A DNA stretch of 64,000 bases from Salticus scenicus. Taxonomy: Eukaryota; Arthropoda; Arachnida; Araneae; Salticidae. The DNA lies in the NCBI GenBank assembly GCA_963930645.1, contig OZ005662.1, forward strand, positions 99,494,436 through 99,558,435, written 5' to 3'. A model generated the notes under the pieces. The model was not told where the DNA came from. It made no database searches and worked only from the letters and a program-made list of their open reading frames with translations. The first letter of the stretch is position 1. Each line of letters begins with the position of its first letter. The position numbers were made by a program, and so were the translations under genes. Below are positions 22,855-37,088 of this stretch, piece after piece.

Positions 22855-25789
22855 CTGAAAATAATAGTAATAATAATAAATTAACAATATTTTTTAATTA
22901 AAATCTTACATTTTACAAACACACACACACAAAGAGCAGCTTAAAATACAAAATAAAATAATTCCTTTTTAATTTAATGTAGCAAAGAAGCTGTTACACA
23001 ATTCATTTAACTACAATTTATACATATATCATGGTTTTTATTTAATGTTATTAAATTGTTAGCGAGGCCAGTGGACTGTGAAAAAAACAGAATTAATTTA
23101 AAATATAAGTTTCTTTGTGCGCTCATTATACAGATGAACAAAGTGTCCACTAGCTGCAGAGTACAAATACATAATGACAAAAAAAAAAAAAAGGTGGTGC
23201 CAGATAGATGGCGCTTGATACACATATTCAAATAACTTTAAACATTTTTTTTTTTTTTTTTTTAATTCAAAAATTTTAATTCATCAACCTGGAAATCAAT
23301 TTCTTATAGAAGGGAGTAGAAGGCTGATATTTACCAACAATGTGAAAAATACCAGAGCACATAATTTACGTTGGCAAGGTCACCGAGTCTGCATTACAGC
23401 AGCTATATCAAGTGACAGATTTGAATATGGCATAACTTCAAACGGCCACGAAATTTTTAATTCAGAAATTTTAATTCATCAACCTGGAAAACAATTTCAT
23501 TTGCTCTGGTATTTTTCACATAGTTGGTAAATTAAAATTTCTGAAAAAAAAAAAAAAAAAATTGTGGCCGTTTGGAGTTATGCCATATTCAAATTTGCCA
23601 CTTGATATAGCTGCTTTAATGCAGACTCGGTGACCTTGCCAACGTAAATTATGTGAGAAGTGCCGAGCTGGTTATCAGCCAGGGTAGCTCAGTGGTTAGA
23701 GCATCCGCGCATTAAGCGGAAGGCCTGGGGTTCTATTCCCGGCTCTGGTATTTTTCACATAGTTGGTAAAAATCAGCCTTCTACTCCATTCTATAAGAAA
23801 CTTTAAAAATATTTCAGCTTTAAAAAAGATTAACATAAGAACAATATTAATAATGCATATTCTTAAACTGCTATTTACTTAAGAATAAATAAATAAATAA
23901 ATAAAAAGTTTTTAGAAGATATTGAATAAATTTTCTTTATTATGCCTTTCTTCTTGGTTCCTTTTTATAAATTTTTATTAATTTTCTTCAGATCTTTGAG
24001 GCAAATCAATCTTCAGTATAATGCTGCTTCATCTCTAAGTGTGATTCTATGTGACGGTGGTGGAAATAATCATAACTGTGCATCACTATCTAACCCAAGA
24101 TAATCTAGTGCAACGGTTTCCACATTGACTGTGTTGATTCATTGAAAAAACTGTAATGTTAAAGGAATTAACGTTTTCTAAAATAATTATCTGAGATTTT
24201 AGTGCTTTAAATTTTCAATACTTGTTTTATTGTGCTGGCACATACATATTTAAAGTATTAATCAAGAATTTTTTAATAAAAGTGTTGTTCATGAGATTTA
24301 GTATCATCATTTTTTATATGTCCTTCTCTCTTTCTAATTTGCTGAAGGTAAGCGTTTAAAACAATTTCTTTTTTTTAGCGTGAAAACTATAAAGATAAAA
24401 AATATTTAATTAAATTAATTATCATTCCAAATAAATGAATAAGAATTTTAAATAATAATTTGCACCGATAACATGGCACGTAAATTAGATCTGAAAAATA
24501 AAATTTTGAATTCATGAATTTTCATCGCAATGCCAAAATGTCCGTTTCTGAAACAATGTAATGGATTTTCATCTCCTATTATTTTCAGCATTAAACCCAC
24601 AATAACTAATACTTTATTTTTTAATTTTAATTTTTTTATAATTTTATATTTTCTAGCTATCTTATTTAAAATACCTGAAATTCTGGGAAATATAAATCCT
24701 GACTCAAGATACTTTTTTCCTTTTTAATTTAAGGGCCTGCTTCACTCACCGCCGCCGGAAGCCAAAGCTAATGTTATTCTATGGGAAATTTTTCTTTACA
24801 AATAACTTATTAACTGATACATATTTTTAAATTCTGTTTTCACATTCTGAAAATTCCCAGCTGTTAAATTGACGGACCTTTTAATTATTATTTATTTATT
24901 TTTTTTTTTTTTTGAAGCTGCAAAATACGAATTTTCAATATGTGAAATTTTTTAATTTTGCAATTTCAAAATAAAATATTAAAAATAAAAAAATAAATGC
25001 AATTTTAAAAAAGGTGCATCATTTTAACAGTTGGGAATTTTCTGAATGTGAAAACAGAATTTAAAAATGTGTATTAGTTAATAAGTTATTTGTAAAGAAA
25101 ATTTTCCCATAGAATAACATAACATTGGCTTGGGCTTCCGGCGATGGTAAGTGAAGAGGGCCGTTAAGAATGAAGAGTTAAGCAGGTAAAGCATATGTTA
25201 GGTTGTTTAAAGTTAAATGACATGGGGACGGTACTAGGCCTGCGTGTTAAGCCTGATGGGGGAGGGGTTTCCTAAAGAGTCTTAGCCCACATTTATGCAA
25301 GTTTCAGAGTAAATCACAAAAACCTCCAAAACCAAATAGCTAGACCAACGGGCTCAACTTAAACTTGAACCCATTACCTGCTATCTATCAGCTTTGTGGG
25401 TAGAATCTCTTAACCATTGGTGAGGCTAAGCTTGTAGAATAAAACTTTTGTTAAATTTGAACTTTAAATGCATTCTAAAAGCAAATAGTTATACAAAACA
25501 AAATATTTTTAGAACATTTTTCTTATGGTAGCTGCATTAGAAAAATAAAGAAATAAACATTAAAAAAAGCAAAATAATTTAAAATTTTTTATCAGAACTT
25601 CATCAAGAAAATTTCTTATTTTAAATTTGCCCAAGCAATATAACAAAATGATATGAAATATTACACACCAATATTATTTTATATCTTGAGTCTAGATTTA
25701 TATTAGAAGACAGAACATATCTAAAAAGCAGCTTAATATTTTAAAACAGTTTTTTAATTACATTTCTTATAAATTCTTTTTCTTCTTGT

Positions 25790-25823
<34 letters not shown>

Positions 25824-26267
25824 CAAAGAGAATAAACAAACCTCTTTAGATTCTTCTTCAACAGTTTTTGAACGTCCCTCTTTGGTCCAAACAGCTTTCT
25901 TAGTGTCAGGAGGTGATGTAACATCAACCTCACTTGATCTAATCAACAGAAAATATAATTTAAATTAGTTAAGCATAGAAAACTACTTTATATATACATA
26001 TATATATGTGTGTGTGTATAAACAATGCCCAAGAAATAATATATATATTCTATAATATTCAGAGATGCCAGCTTCTAATGACAAAAAAGCAGGAGATTTT
26101 TTAACAGAAATCAGGAGACTTTTTCCAACAAGAAAGTTTGTAAGAAAAATGAGTAAAATAATGCAAATGTAATTTTAAGTAAAGCTTTATAAGCTTAGGA
26201 GGTATTTACAAGGCATCAGTATTAAAATTAAATGAATAATACATGTTTCTTGCAGTGAAGCAAACTA

Positions 26268-26298
<31 letters not shown>

Positions 26299-29200
26299 AG
26301 AAAGAAAGAAAAACCCTCAGACATACAGTTGTTGAAAAGTTAAGTCAAAATAGACAGATTTGACCATTCTGCTCCTAATATAAAACAAAATGGGTCTTAA
26401 TTATCTTTGTAAAAGAAAAGGTAATAAAGAAATGAAAATATCAGCTATATTCTAACGAAATTTGAATTATTTAAGTTTTTAATAGTTATAGTATTAAAAA
26501 AAAAAAAAAATCTTTTAATAATAAGGCATTTTTCATTGTGCAAAAATGAAAGTTAAAATTTTATTCTTAGTAAAAATTAGTTTCAAAGCATTGTATAGTA
26601 ATTCACATTCAAACTGAACTTGATAAATTGCAGGGCAAGATAAATTTCAATTTTCTTTCAAATTTTTTTACCCAATCCCACAAATTTTAAGCATAATTAT
26701 GCTAAGAGGGATAGATAGATATTACATCAGAAAAGCAGGAAAAATGAGTGGAAAATCAGGAGCATAGAAAAGCAAGCAAAAATCAGGAGACTCCAGGCAA
26801 AAGCAGGAGACCTGGCATGTCTGAATATTTAACAGTTTATTTAACTGCATATAGTACTGTTTATGATGGGCAGATTAACAATTAAAAATTAAACAAAGGA
26901 AGAAATCAGAAGACTTTGAAATGATTTTTCCAAACACATTTTAAATTATTTAATTTTTTTTTTTTTTTTTTTTTGTAGTTCATAATTCGATTTTCATATC
27001 AGCTATAAAATTTGATCTATACATCCTTTACAATATTTCGGCAATGAATTTCTGTCATTCTTTTGGACACCAAAAAGATGCCAATGCATTGCATTTTATG
27101 TGAGGCATTTAAATTAATCATACTTAAATAACTTTCTGCTGCACAAATCATAATGAAATTGTCATTTATTATTTGTATTCTAAAAAAGATATTTTCTATA
27201 GTATAGGGTATGTTTAGCATTTAGAAGGCTATACTAAAATATTCAGATACATTGAGGGTTATAATGGGAAATTACTGCAACTGCATTTATGTTGAGTTTT
27301 TTTTTTTTTTTTTTTAAATACTTTTCAACAATGTTTTAAGGTGATTATGAATTCAATTAGTCGATTTGTCTGCCTTTTTGTTCTTCTATCTGTCCATTGT
27401 GTGATAATGTAAGCAAAGACCATTGAAAGTTAAACAATTGAAGGAGTATGTACAGTTCACAAGTGTCAATAATCAATGATAACTGCATGATTTTTCGTTC
27501 TTTTTTTTTTTTTTTTTTTTTTTTCTAAGGCTAGAACAATCAAGTGTATTTTTATGTGATTTTCATATTTTAATTAAAAACCAGAGTATTGTTTATAATA
27601 ATAGACTTAATTTAAGGTTTAAATAATTCTAATTTTACTGGACAATATAAATTATATATCATATTTAATTAAAAAAATGTTAAATTTCTTTAAAAACTAT
27701 GAATCATTTAAATCATATATTATAATGATTAAATTAAATATTATGTTATATCTAAATTAAAGAAGCATTTTTCTCAGTGGTTGATATTTCACAACATTCT
27801 CTAAACTATATAAAAGAAAATGTTGTTTAAAATTTTATGAACAAAAGCCCCAAAGAACTACTTCAAACTAGGATAGGTGCTCCAGTGATTGGCATGCTCC
27901 ACTAATTGACATATATCCAGAAATAATTATTAAATAAGAAAAATCATAAAATCATACATTTTACATATAAGAATTTTAACATTTTATGTCAAACACTACA
28001 GCATAGGGTCAGGGCCGCGCCAGCATTGTCAGGCGCCTGTATGCAGAGTTTCAGTTGGCGCCCTATAATACCTTAAAAAAAAAAAACATATTATCAAAAG
28101 TTATCATTTAGCCAGTTAATTGAATCTCGAACTTAATAGTAAAAAGTTTATTGAATGGCTAATAAAAAGAGAAATGTATCAATTAAAATGAAATTAGAAA
28201 AGAAACAAGTAAAAAGTACATCTTGCAGAAAGAGAAAAAAATATTTTACAGGGAGTTCAAAAACACAAGGTACAATTGTGAAGGCAAACAAAGGAAACCA
28301 AAATAGGCAGATTTAGTGTTAATGTGGGTGTAGAAATGCCGCGTCGAGGCATTACAATGAATGGCTTAGATGAGAGCTGTAAGTGTAAACGTTTTTATTT
28401 GTGTGCGTCTAATTTTTAAGTAAATAAAAAAAAAAAAAAAAAAAAAAAGTCTTAGTAAACTAAACGTTCCTTCACTCCATTACACCTTTTCCGAGTATTA
28501 CGCATATCATACTGATACAAAATATCCGTCTCTATCCGCATTGTTACTAAAATATCGATTTTCTTTCGTAAAAAAAGTAATTGTAAAGAAACAGGCAGTT
28601 TCTTGTTTAAAGGTACACTTTAACACCACAGAGTGGAATTTCACTTATTTTAGAATAAATATAAACCATTTAAAAAGAAATGAATGCTCATAACACATGT
28701 CCGAATACAACTGATTTCTTTGGGAGTGTCTCTTCTGTTTTTATAAATTCTGTCATGACTGGACGAACTTTCGAGGTTACAAAATCCGTTTTCTGCGCCA
28801 GAAGCCAATTGATGAATCCAGAAAATTCGAGAACTCGGCTCTAATTGACGATAGAGCTTCTAAACTTTGGAGACACTAAATTATTTTTTCTCACCAAGTT
28901 TGGTCACCATGTCGCCAAATTAATCGCTAAGTTGCCAAGTCTGTATCCAAGGCTGACAAACACTTCCAACTCTACCCCCGTTAAAATTGAATGAACTGCT
29001 CCTTATTTGCACTTTAATTGTAAATCTGCTTTTATTTCAACAACACATTTCATTTGTGAAAGTGGTTTAACTCTTTGCAATACTATGATGAAAAACTTCT
29101 AAATTAGTCGTACTATTACAGTCTGTTTGCACATATAAATGAGTTTAACATTTTGTACAAGTGCAGATAAATGGAATTTATAAGAATATAAAATTAGAAC

Positions 29201-30302
29201 TCATTAATAATAAAAAAAATCCCGTAGTCAGTTCTATTTTTCTCAATTTAATTATTGAAAATTCTCAAAATACTCTTAAGATCAAATTAATGTATGACTA
29301 CCGATATAATGATTTGACTTGGTAAATCATGGATTTTTTTTTTTTTTTTTAAATAACAAATAAATTTATAAATGCATAAAATAGGAGCATATAATAAATA
29401 TTACTTGGTAAATATCGATAAAAAATACTTAACAAGGAAAAAAATCATCTAGTGAAAGGCATTTTGCCCATTTTCATTATCTAAACTTTTTATGTAAATT
29501 TATGTGTGTTTTTCCATATAGTACTAAGATACAACAATCCGTTTTAAACTATTTTGCCGCGACACAACGTTTGTACGCTGAACAGATATAAATAAGAGAT
29601 AAATTTATAAGTAAATAAAGTAAGAATAATATATAATTAAAATTATTAAGTTTTAAAGTAGATTACATGAACATTTAAACATATAATATTATTTAGTGAA
29701 ATGTAATTCATTTGCTTGAGTTTTTGTGAATTATGGAATAATATATATCCTTTTGATCCAAAATATCTTACATTATGTAATTGCAAAATTTAAAAATCTG
29801 TCTGATACCGTTGTGGAGCGTAAGTACTTTTTGGTCATTTTAAATTTAGAAAAAGATTGTTCCACTGATGTTAATGGTTAGTATGACAAAATAATCTCGA
29901 AAACAATTAATCCACACGTAAAATTTATTCTTGCAGAGATAATTTGAGTAAGGTTACGCTTGGAAACGTGTTTGTGGCCTCAGGGAAGGAAAGGGGGATT
30001 TCGTAAAATCCCGTTACAATACATATAAACATTTTGCGCACTAAAATCCGTGACCGCAGTTCCCATAGATCTTGTGTGTGTGTGTCTTAAATCTACCCCT
30101 CTTTACGTCTCCCCCCCCCCCCCCAAAAGAAAGAAAGAAAGGAAATGAATGGTGTTTTGGAAATATCCTGAAGACGCATACCTGTTTTCAACATCTTTGT
30201 ACCATTTTCAGTAGACTTCTTTTGATAGAATTCGGAATTTGCGAAATTTCCCCCCAAAATCGATTTTTCCCTCCCCCTTAAAAATCAAAAATTCCAAAAT
30301 TG

Positions 30303-30339
<37 letters not shown>

Positions 30340-33300
30340 TACTTAAGTCTAAGTCTCCTCATATGCAATTTCCTCACCGTGAAGTAATTTGGAGCAGAGT
30401 TATACTGCTTAGAAACATGTTTTTTCTCCCTTGAAAAGGGTGATGGGAAATTTCGTAAAATCCCGTCAGTATAGGCATCGAATGCATCTAATCAATACAC
30501 GTAGCAAAATTCGTGATCGAAGCTCTCATAATTTTTCCAGGACCAATTTAGTGGTTATTAGTGTTAAAAGAGGGCTGTCGAATTTGCTCCCTCGTAACCC
30601 CCACCCCCACCCCCAGATCGAAAATTACGAACACCAAAAATGGGTTTTTGGAAATATCCTAAAGAAGATGCATGGCTTGTACACATATCTGGACTCCTCA
30701 TGTGCAATTTCTTCACTCTGAAGTAATTTGAAGTCAAGTTATGCATATAAACGTGTGTTTGCCTCACGACCCTCTGGGGGGGGGGGTAATTCACAAAAAT
30801 TTATAGATATAATTTTAAGTTGGGTAATTCCTGCCAAGTGTCGTTGAATTCTGCCCAGCTGTTCTCACGTGATGCCCAGACAAATATATTATAGACATGC
30901 AGACACAACGACTGCACATGCACCACACACGCACACAGAAAATTTTCTGAAGTCAGATTTGGCTTTCACGATGTGTGAAACGTGAAGATATCGTAATTTT
31001 TTTCGAATTTCAGAAATTTACAGACAGAAGTCTGATTTTAATAATATAGGTTTTACATCGATAATGCAAAGGGGAAAAAACTACTGAAAAATAAAATCTT
31101 CGATTCTAATAAATTTCCACCTTTGCAATCGAATTATGTTGTCTTTTTACTAACCTGAGTGGCCTTTTTCCCGGCAGAAGATGGGGGGGGGGATTAAGGC
31201 AACCTTCTAAATTTCAATAGAATGTTTTTATATGTTAAAAAAGTCAAAGGAAATTTTTCTGAAGGTAGGCGCATCTTTACAAAGTTATTCCACTTTTAAT
31301 GCGCCCTTTCACAAAAAACCTCCTAAACTATTTGAAGAACACAAGTTTTGCCAGTATATTTTTCAGGGCGCCTCATTTAGCCACACTAGTCGCATGGCTT
31401 CAGACCTGCATTATGAAATCAGATTTAATAAAGCAATTTATATATGTTTATTTATTTCAAATAATTTATCCTCGGCAGGCGCCTTTCTTGACCTGGCGCC
31501 TGTGTGCGCCGCACACTTCGCACACCGGGTCGGCGCGCCCCTGCATAGGGTGCTAATAACTGGTAAAATGAATAACTAGCAGTGCCAAACACTGGAACAT
31601 AGGGTGCCAATTACTGATAAAATGAAAAACTGGCAGTGTCAATTACTGGAATATTGAGTGGGTATCAAATAAAATTTCTTAAAATAATAATAATAATAAT
31701 AATAATAATAATTGTTATCAAATGTATATATTTCAACATATATGTTGTTTTGAATGTCTGTCATACCATATGTACTAACTTAAGATTTCTAAAAATATTT
31801 TCTGATAACTAGAACATTAAAAACATCAGAGATTCTCTAAAAGTGTCAATCACTGGTGCACTTATCCTATATTATTTTTCTCTCTCTGTAATATCTTAAT
31901 AGAATATTTAATTCTTAAAAATATCTTTCATAAATAGAAAGTTTTCCATGCAGATGCAATAATGAGTTTTTATTAATATATTTAATACATACAGTGAAGC
32001 AAAAATTTACACATAAACAAAAACTTTATCAAATACTTACAAACTCTGAAATGATATACTTGGAGAACTAAACGTACTATAAGAAGGTGACTTCAAAATG
32101 AAAGAGCTACTATAGTTCTGAGAACTGGTCTCTCCGGTACTAACAACAGAAAAGCTATTGCTGGTAAAATCTGCCATAGCTGAAAATAAATAAATGGCCA
32201 ATTTTATATTATCAAGTTCTTTTTTTTTTGTAAAAATGGCATTTTGTTACAAGAAAAATAATTAAATTGGAAACAAATAACTTCATATTTCTGAATTTAT
32301 ACAGAAAATTTTTAAAGTTTGCACTCAAAATCTAAAATACAGCCCAGTGGCAGAAAGTTTTGAAGCTGTCTGCGACAGGCTTTTAAAATTTCATAATCTG
32401 TCTGCAAAATTTGCGTGTAATCAGGGGTGAAAATGGCTTACACTCAAAAAGCCTGAAAGCTGATGGGGCTTAACATCAGTGGTGATCTCGTGCAACAATA
32501 CACAAATACAATTTTACTACAAAACAATATAGTATAAACAATTATATTCATTCAATTCATCTCATTCAATTAAATATTTTATAGCAATATTTGACACAAC
32601 ACAATATAAATAATAAAAGTATTAGTTTTAGTTTTGATACAGAAATTTTTATAAGTGAATTGTTATCCAAAAGTTGCAGACAAAGTTTTTTCTCAGTGCA
32701 GACAAAAACTGTCCGCAAGCCGTTTTTCTGTGTCCACGACTATGTCACTATGTCAAGGTGTTTCTGCCACTGGGAAATACAGTAGAGAACCAATTTATCC
32801 AGAATGGTTGGGACAGAAGATTTTAAATCAAAAATTAATTAATATTTAAAATCAATTAAACAATTTTAACTTTTAATCAATCTGAAAAACTTAAAAATAA
32901 ATGTTTTAAAATCATTTTTAATCAAGATAAATTATTAATTAGAACTTGAAATGTACAGGAATCTCTTGGAAACTTAATAACCCTACATAAAAATAAAAAT
33001 TTATCCTTTTTGGCCAATGATTTTAAAACATTAAATACTACTTATTAAGAATTAGAAAATTAAGACTTACTTACAGGCTGATTCCTTTTTATTTTTTATT
33101 AAAATTATTTTTGTTTGTTTATATAAAGTGCACTCTCAAAAATCTGCACAGCTTAAAATGAAGTGTTTTGCAGATTTTAGAATAATTCCTTTTATTTACA
33201 TCTTAGATCCTCATTTGAGTAGCAAATCTCTAAGAAAAAATTTATATGTTATACATACAATCCTCAAATAAAGTGTGCCTAATAAAAGTACAAATATTTC

Positions 33301-36300
33301 ATGCAATTTTTATTTAAAGAACAATTTTTTACATCATATTATAGTTGCAAATTATCTAGATTTTTGAAAATTCTAATCAGTAGTAGTTTAAGTAAGAATA
33401 TGCATGCATATTTATTTTCCTATAACCTGCAAAAAAATCAGCAATTCTTGGTCAATCACATAAGTTTGTGCTATGAGAAAGTTTGAATATTTATCTTCAT
33501 GAGAGAAAATCTTTCATGAAAACTGCCTTCTCCTTCTTTCTCTAAATTAATATGATTTATTTTTTGATAATTATATATAATTACACTTATCATTTCCTCC
33601 TCTGTAACATGCTGAGTGATTGACGATTCACCACCACAAGTTAATAATTTATTTATCTCCTAGTACAGCTGAGTTTTTGCAATCCACTAATCAACAAATC
33701 AGTTATGATAATGTTTGTTTACATTGCAAATGATATGTGGATTTTAGGGTTGTGGATTTTTGAGAGTTGACTGTACATAGAAGTGTAAATTAAGTAGTAA
33801 ATTTTTAATAAAAGTAGTAAATTTTTAATAAAAGTAGTAAATTTTTAAAGATTACATGATTTTAATTTATCACAAATAAATAAAAATTCAAAAACATTTA
33901 TTTTCCAGATTCTAATTCTTTAAATGTACAATGCTTTTTACTTATTTTTATTTATTTATTTTAATAATTAGAAGTTAAAATATCAAAAAATATGATTTCA
34001 GATAAATGGTTCCATGCTGTGTAAGTAGCACAAATATTACACAATGGTCTTTTTTATTTTTTCATATTCTGCAATATTTAAACGGTTTCATAAAATAGAA
34101 AATACTTGCAGATAGTTTTACCATAGCCTCCTAAACTAGATGCTTGTCGTGTTGCTCGAAAACTTGGCAACAGTTAAAACGGTAGACAGCGCCACCTGGT
34201 GCAGATTGCACAATTTTTTTATTCAACAGCCACCAAAAATTTTTTAAAGAGGGATATGATATACATTAAAAGCAAATTGAATCGAAGAAACGTTGAGTAT
34301 ATAAATCATGTATCACTTCTTAAGTTATTGGTGGCAGTTAAATAAAAAAATCGTGTAATCTGTACCAGGTGGCGCTGTCTACCACTTCAACTGTTGTTAT
34401 GTTTCCGAGCTACGCGACAGGCATCTAGTTAAGGAGGCTATGGCTTTACTTAAAAAAAAAAAAAAAAAAAAAAAAAAATTACATTTTTAATATCAGAAAT
34501 AAGTCGTAATAGCATGAACAAAATGTATCAATAAGGAAAAGAAATCGCTAAAACAGCGCTTTCTATACTAGGAACTTATACTATGACACATAAGATATAA
34601 AATGGTAAAAAGTTAATGCCTACAAAAAGGGCTTTGAGTGATTTGCCCCTTTAAATAGCTAAAGCCAACAATTACTATAATAGAGGTTAAGTCTATAATA
34701 CAAATCCACTTTCACCGAAGGTCCCCTGCATTATAAAGGCACTCCAAGTGGTAGCATTCCTTGGTAACGTTCTAAGTGAGCTAGTGTTGTTGTTTGCTTT
34801 TGTTGGCTGATCCTCAGTTAGGTGGTGCCAGTTTCAATCTATGCCAGGAGTCCTGGCCTTGTTGCCTGCTGAAGGTTGCCTTTGATAATCAGGGAGGAGA
34901 TTAACAAAAAGACAAAAAATCTGAAACTATATGAAAGGCAAGACGTTGAAATGAAATACTAAAATTTTGATGACAAATTCTACTATATTCAAGTATTAAA
35001 TATAGTTTTTTATCTTCAATCTATATAAAAGAACAAATGATTATGCTTTAGAACTCAATAATACTTTATTTGATTAGCTAATGTAACAAATTCACATTAA
35101 AAATACAAAAAAGGCAGAAAGCTAAATCTACAAAAAAACTGAAATCAGCTGAAAAGCTGATCCCTGGATAATGTTGGGAGACCCCGGTGAAAGTGACTTA
35201 AAATGAAGTAAGGTTTTTATTTTTTTTTTTTAATTAAAAATTTTTTATTGCAGCAGCAGAAATTATCTCAAGTGATATTAAAGATAAAAATAAATAGGTC
35301 ATAATCCAAATGACAAATTTGTTAAATTCCTAAAATTTATTCTAATTTGATAGTTAATAAAGAGAAAAAGAGAGAGAGAAAAAAAAAAAACACTTTTTCA
35401 CATATGAGACTTTTAGATAAATTGGATTTGAAAACAGAATTAATATAAAATAAGGCATACATACATCTGTCATTTGATACACGGAGACTAGGTGGTTCAT
35501 ATACATTATTTGAATTTTGCAAAAATTCCAGTACGTAACTATCCAAACATGATAACGAAGGATCTACCTACAAAAAAATTGTAGTTAAAAACATCAATTG
35601 AGATAAATATATAACCAATTATTTATCAAATATTTTAACTAATAAAGAAGCATAAAAAAAATTCTAAAAAAAATTAAGTAACTTGTTAACATAAAATGCA
35701 ACTTGTAATATTCAGTTACACATCTCCTGGAAGATATTTAAGATATTTATTACAATGGATTAAAATAATAAGTTAGGTACAGAACTATACTAAAATATGA
35801 AATTTTTGATTTTTTTAAAGTTTTATTATTAACAACAAATATGACTGTTGTGAAATGTTTCAATAAAATAAATGTATTGAAAAATGATTTTTTTAATTGT
35901 TATAAGCATAAAATTAAACTTTTGAGATACCCTAAGAAAAACTGATGCATATTGAAAAAGAAAATTGGTTACATGTTATTTTGGAATGAGAGTGCAGAAG
36001 CTAGATATAAACTATAAAATCATTTACCAAGCGGCGGCTGGTGGATGACGTTTTAGAGGCATTGCACCTAAATGTCTAGAAAAAGTACATTAGATTGGAA
36101 TATTTATTATCTTATTGGTTGATTCGCTTATTTCAAGAATCAACCTAAGCAGGATTGTTACCAGAGGTAAAAACTCGAAGAGACTTTCTCACCCTTACTC
36201 AAAAACATAGTGAGATTTCTGAAAAGAGCGTAAGAACAAAAAATACTTTTAAAAAAAGCTGCCAATAACTAAAATAGGCTATTTCATTACAAACCGATAA

Positions 36301-37057
36301 AACTTACTTTTTTTTTTTTTTTTAATACCTTGAATACAATTATTTATCTAAAAATCTAAACTTCCTGTTTTTCTGGTGTACCATTGAAAAAATATAATGT
36401 ATTTTTGCAGCTGATCAGCAAAATAAGTAATTTTCTTCTCAGTAGCGGCACCAGAAATTCCCCGACGGGGGGACACCACCTCCCCGACAGGGGGGCACTA
36501 CATAAAGAGAGTTTATTATTTAAGTATTTTTCAAAAACTGCAATGCTGTTAATAATATTACTGTTAATATTTGAACCATTCCATTTGTTAGTACTCATCA
36601 TGGTTTTGGAGATAATCGTGCCACGGACAGCCACATTTTCTAAAAATATCGTGGTCAAAATGTGTTCTGAACCTCTCAAAACGTGTATATTCATGGAAAA
36701 CTGGAAGCTGAAAATTTTTACGAATCCAATACTTGCTTCTATTGAATATAGAATGGAAAAACTGGAATGCTCCAAATTTGTACAAAGGAAGAAAAATGCT
36801 GCCAAAAATAGAAAAACTGAAAATTTTGTAATTTTCCCCCCGAGAGATTTTAGGAGTATGCCCCGATGGGGGGGTCGCAGACTCCCCGACGGGGGGGCCT
36901 GTGCCCCCCCGGCCCCCTAGCTGGCGCCACCCCTGTTTCTTCTCCAAGTTTTTTTTAATTGTTCACTTTCATGAAGGGTCTGTTTAAATTTGCTGATTTT
37001 TGTGAAAGGTTTTTCATTTCAATGCTATTTTTATGCATGACCTGTTTTCAAACAAAC

Positions 37058-37088
<31 letters not shown>

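Noticed and set aside
31232..31579. 115-residue open frame on the plus strand
   Set aside because: It crosses the right end of the hAT-type element at 31,541 into flanking MITE sequence, so it cannot be an old gene.
36384..36947. Overlapping open frames of 119-178 residues on both strands
   Set aside because: They lie wholly inside a hAT-type MITE with a proven 8-bp duplication; composition-driven and not kept in the copy at 48,769.
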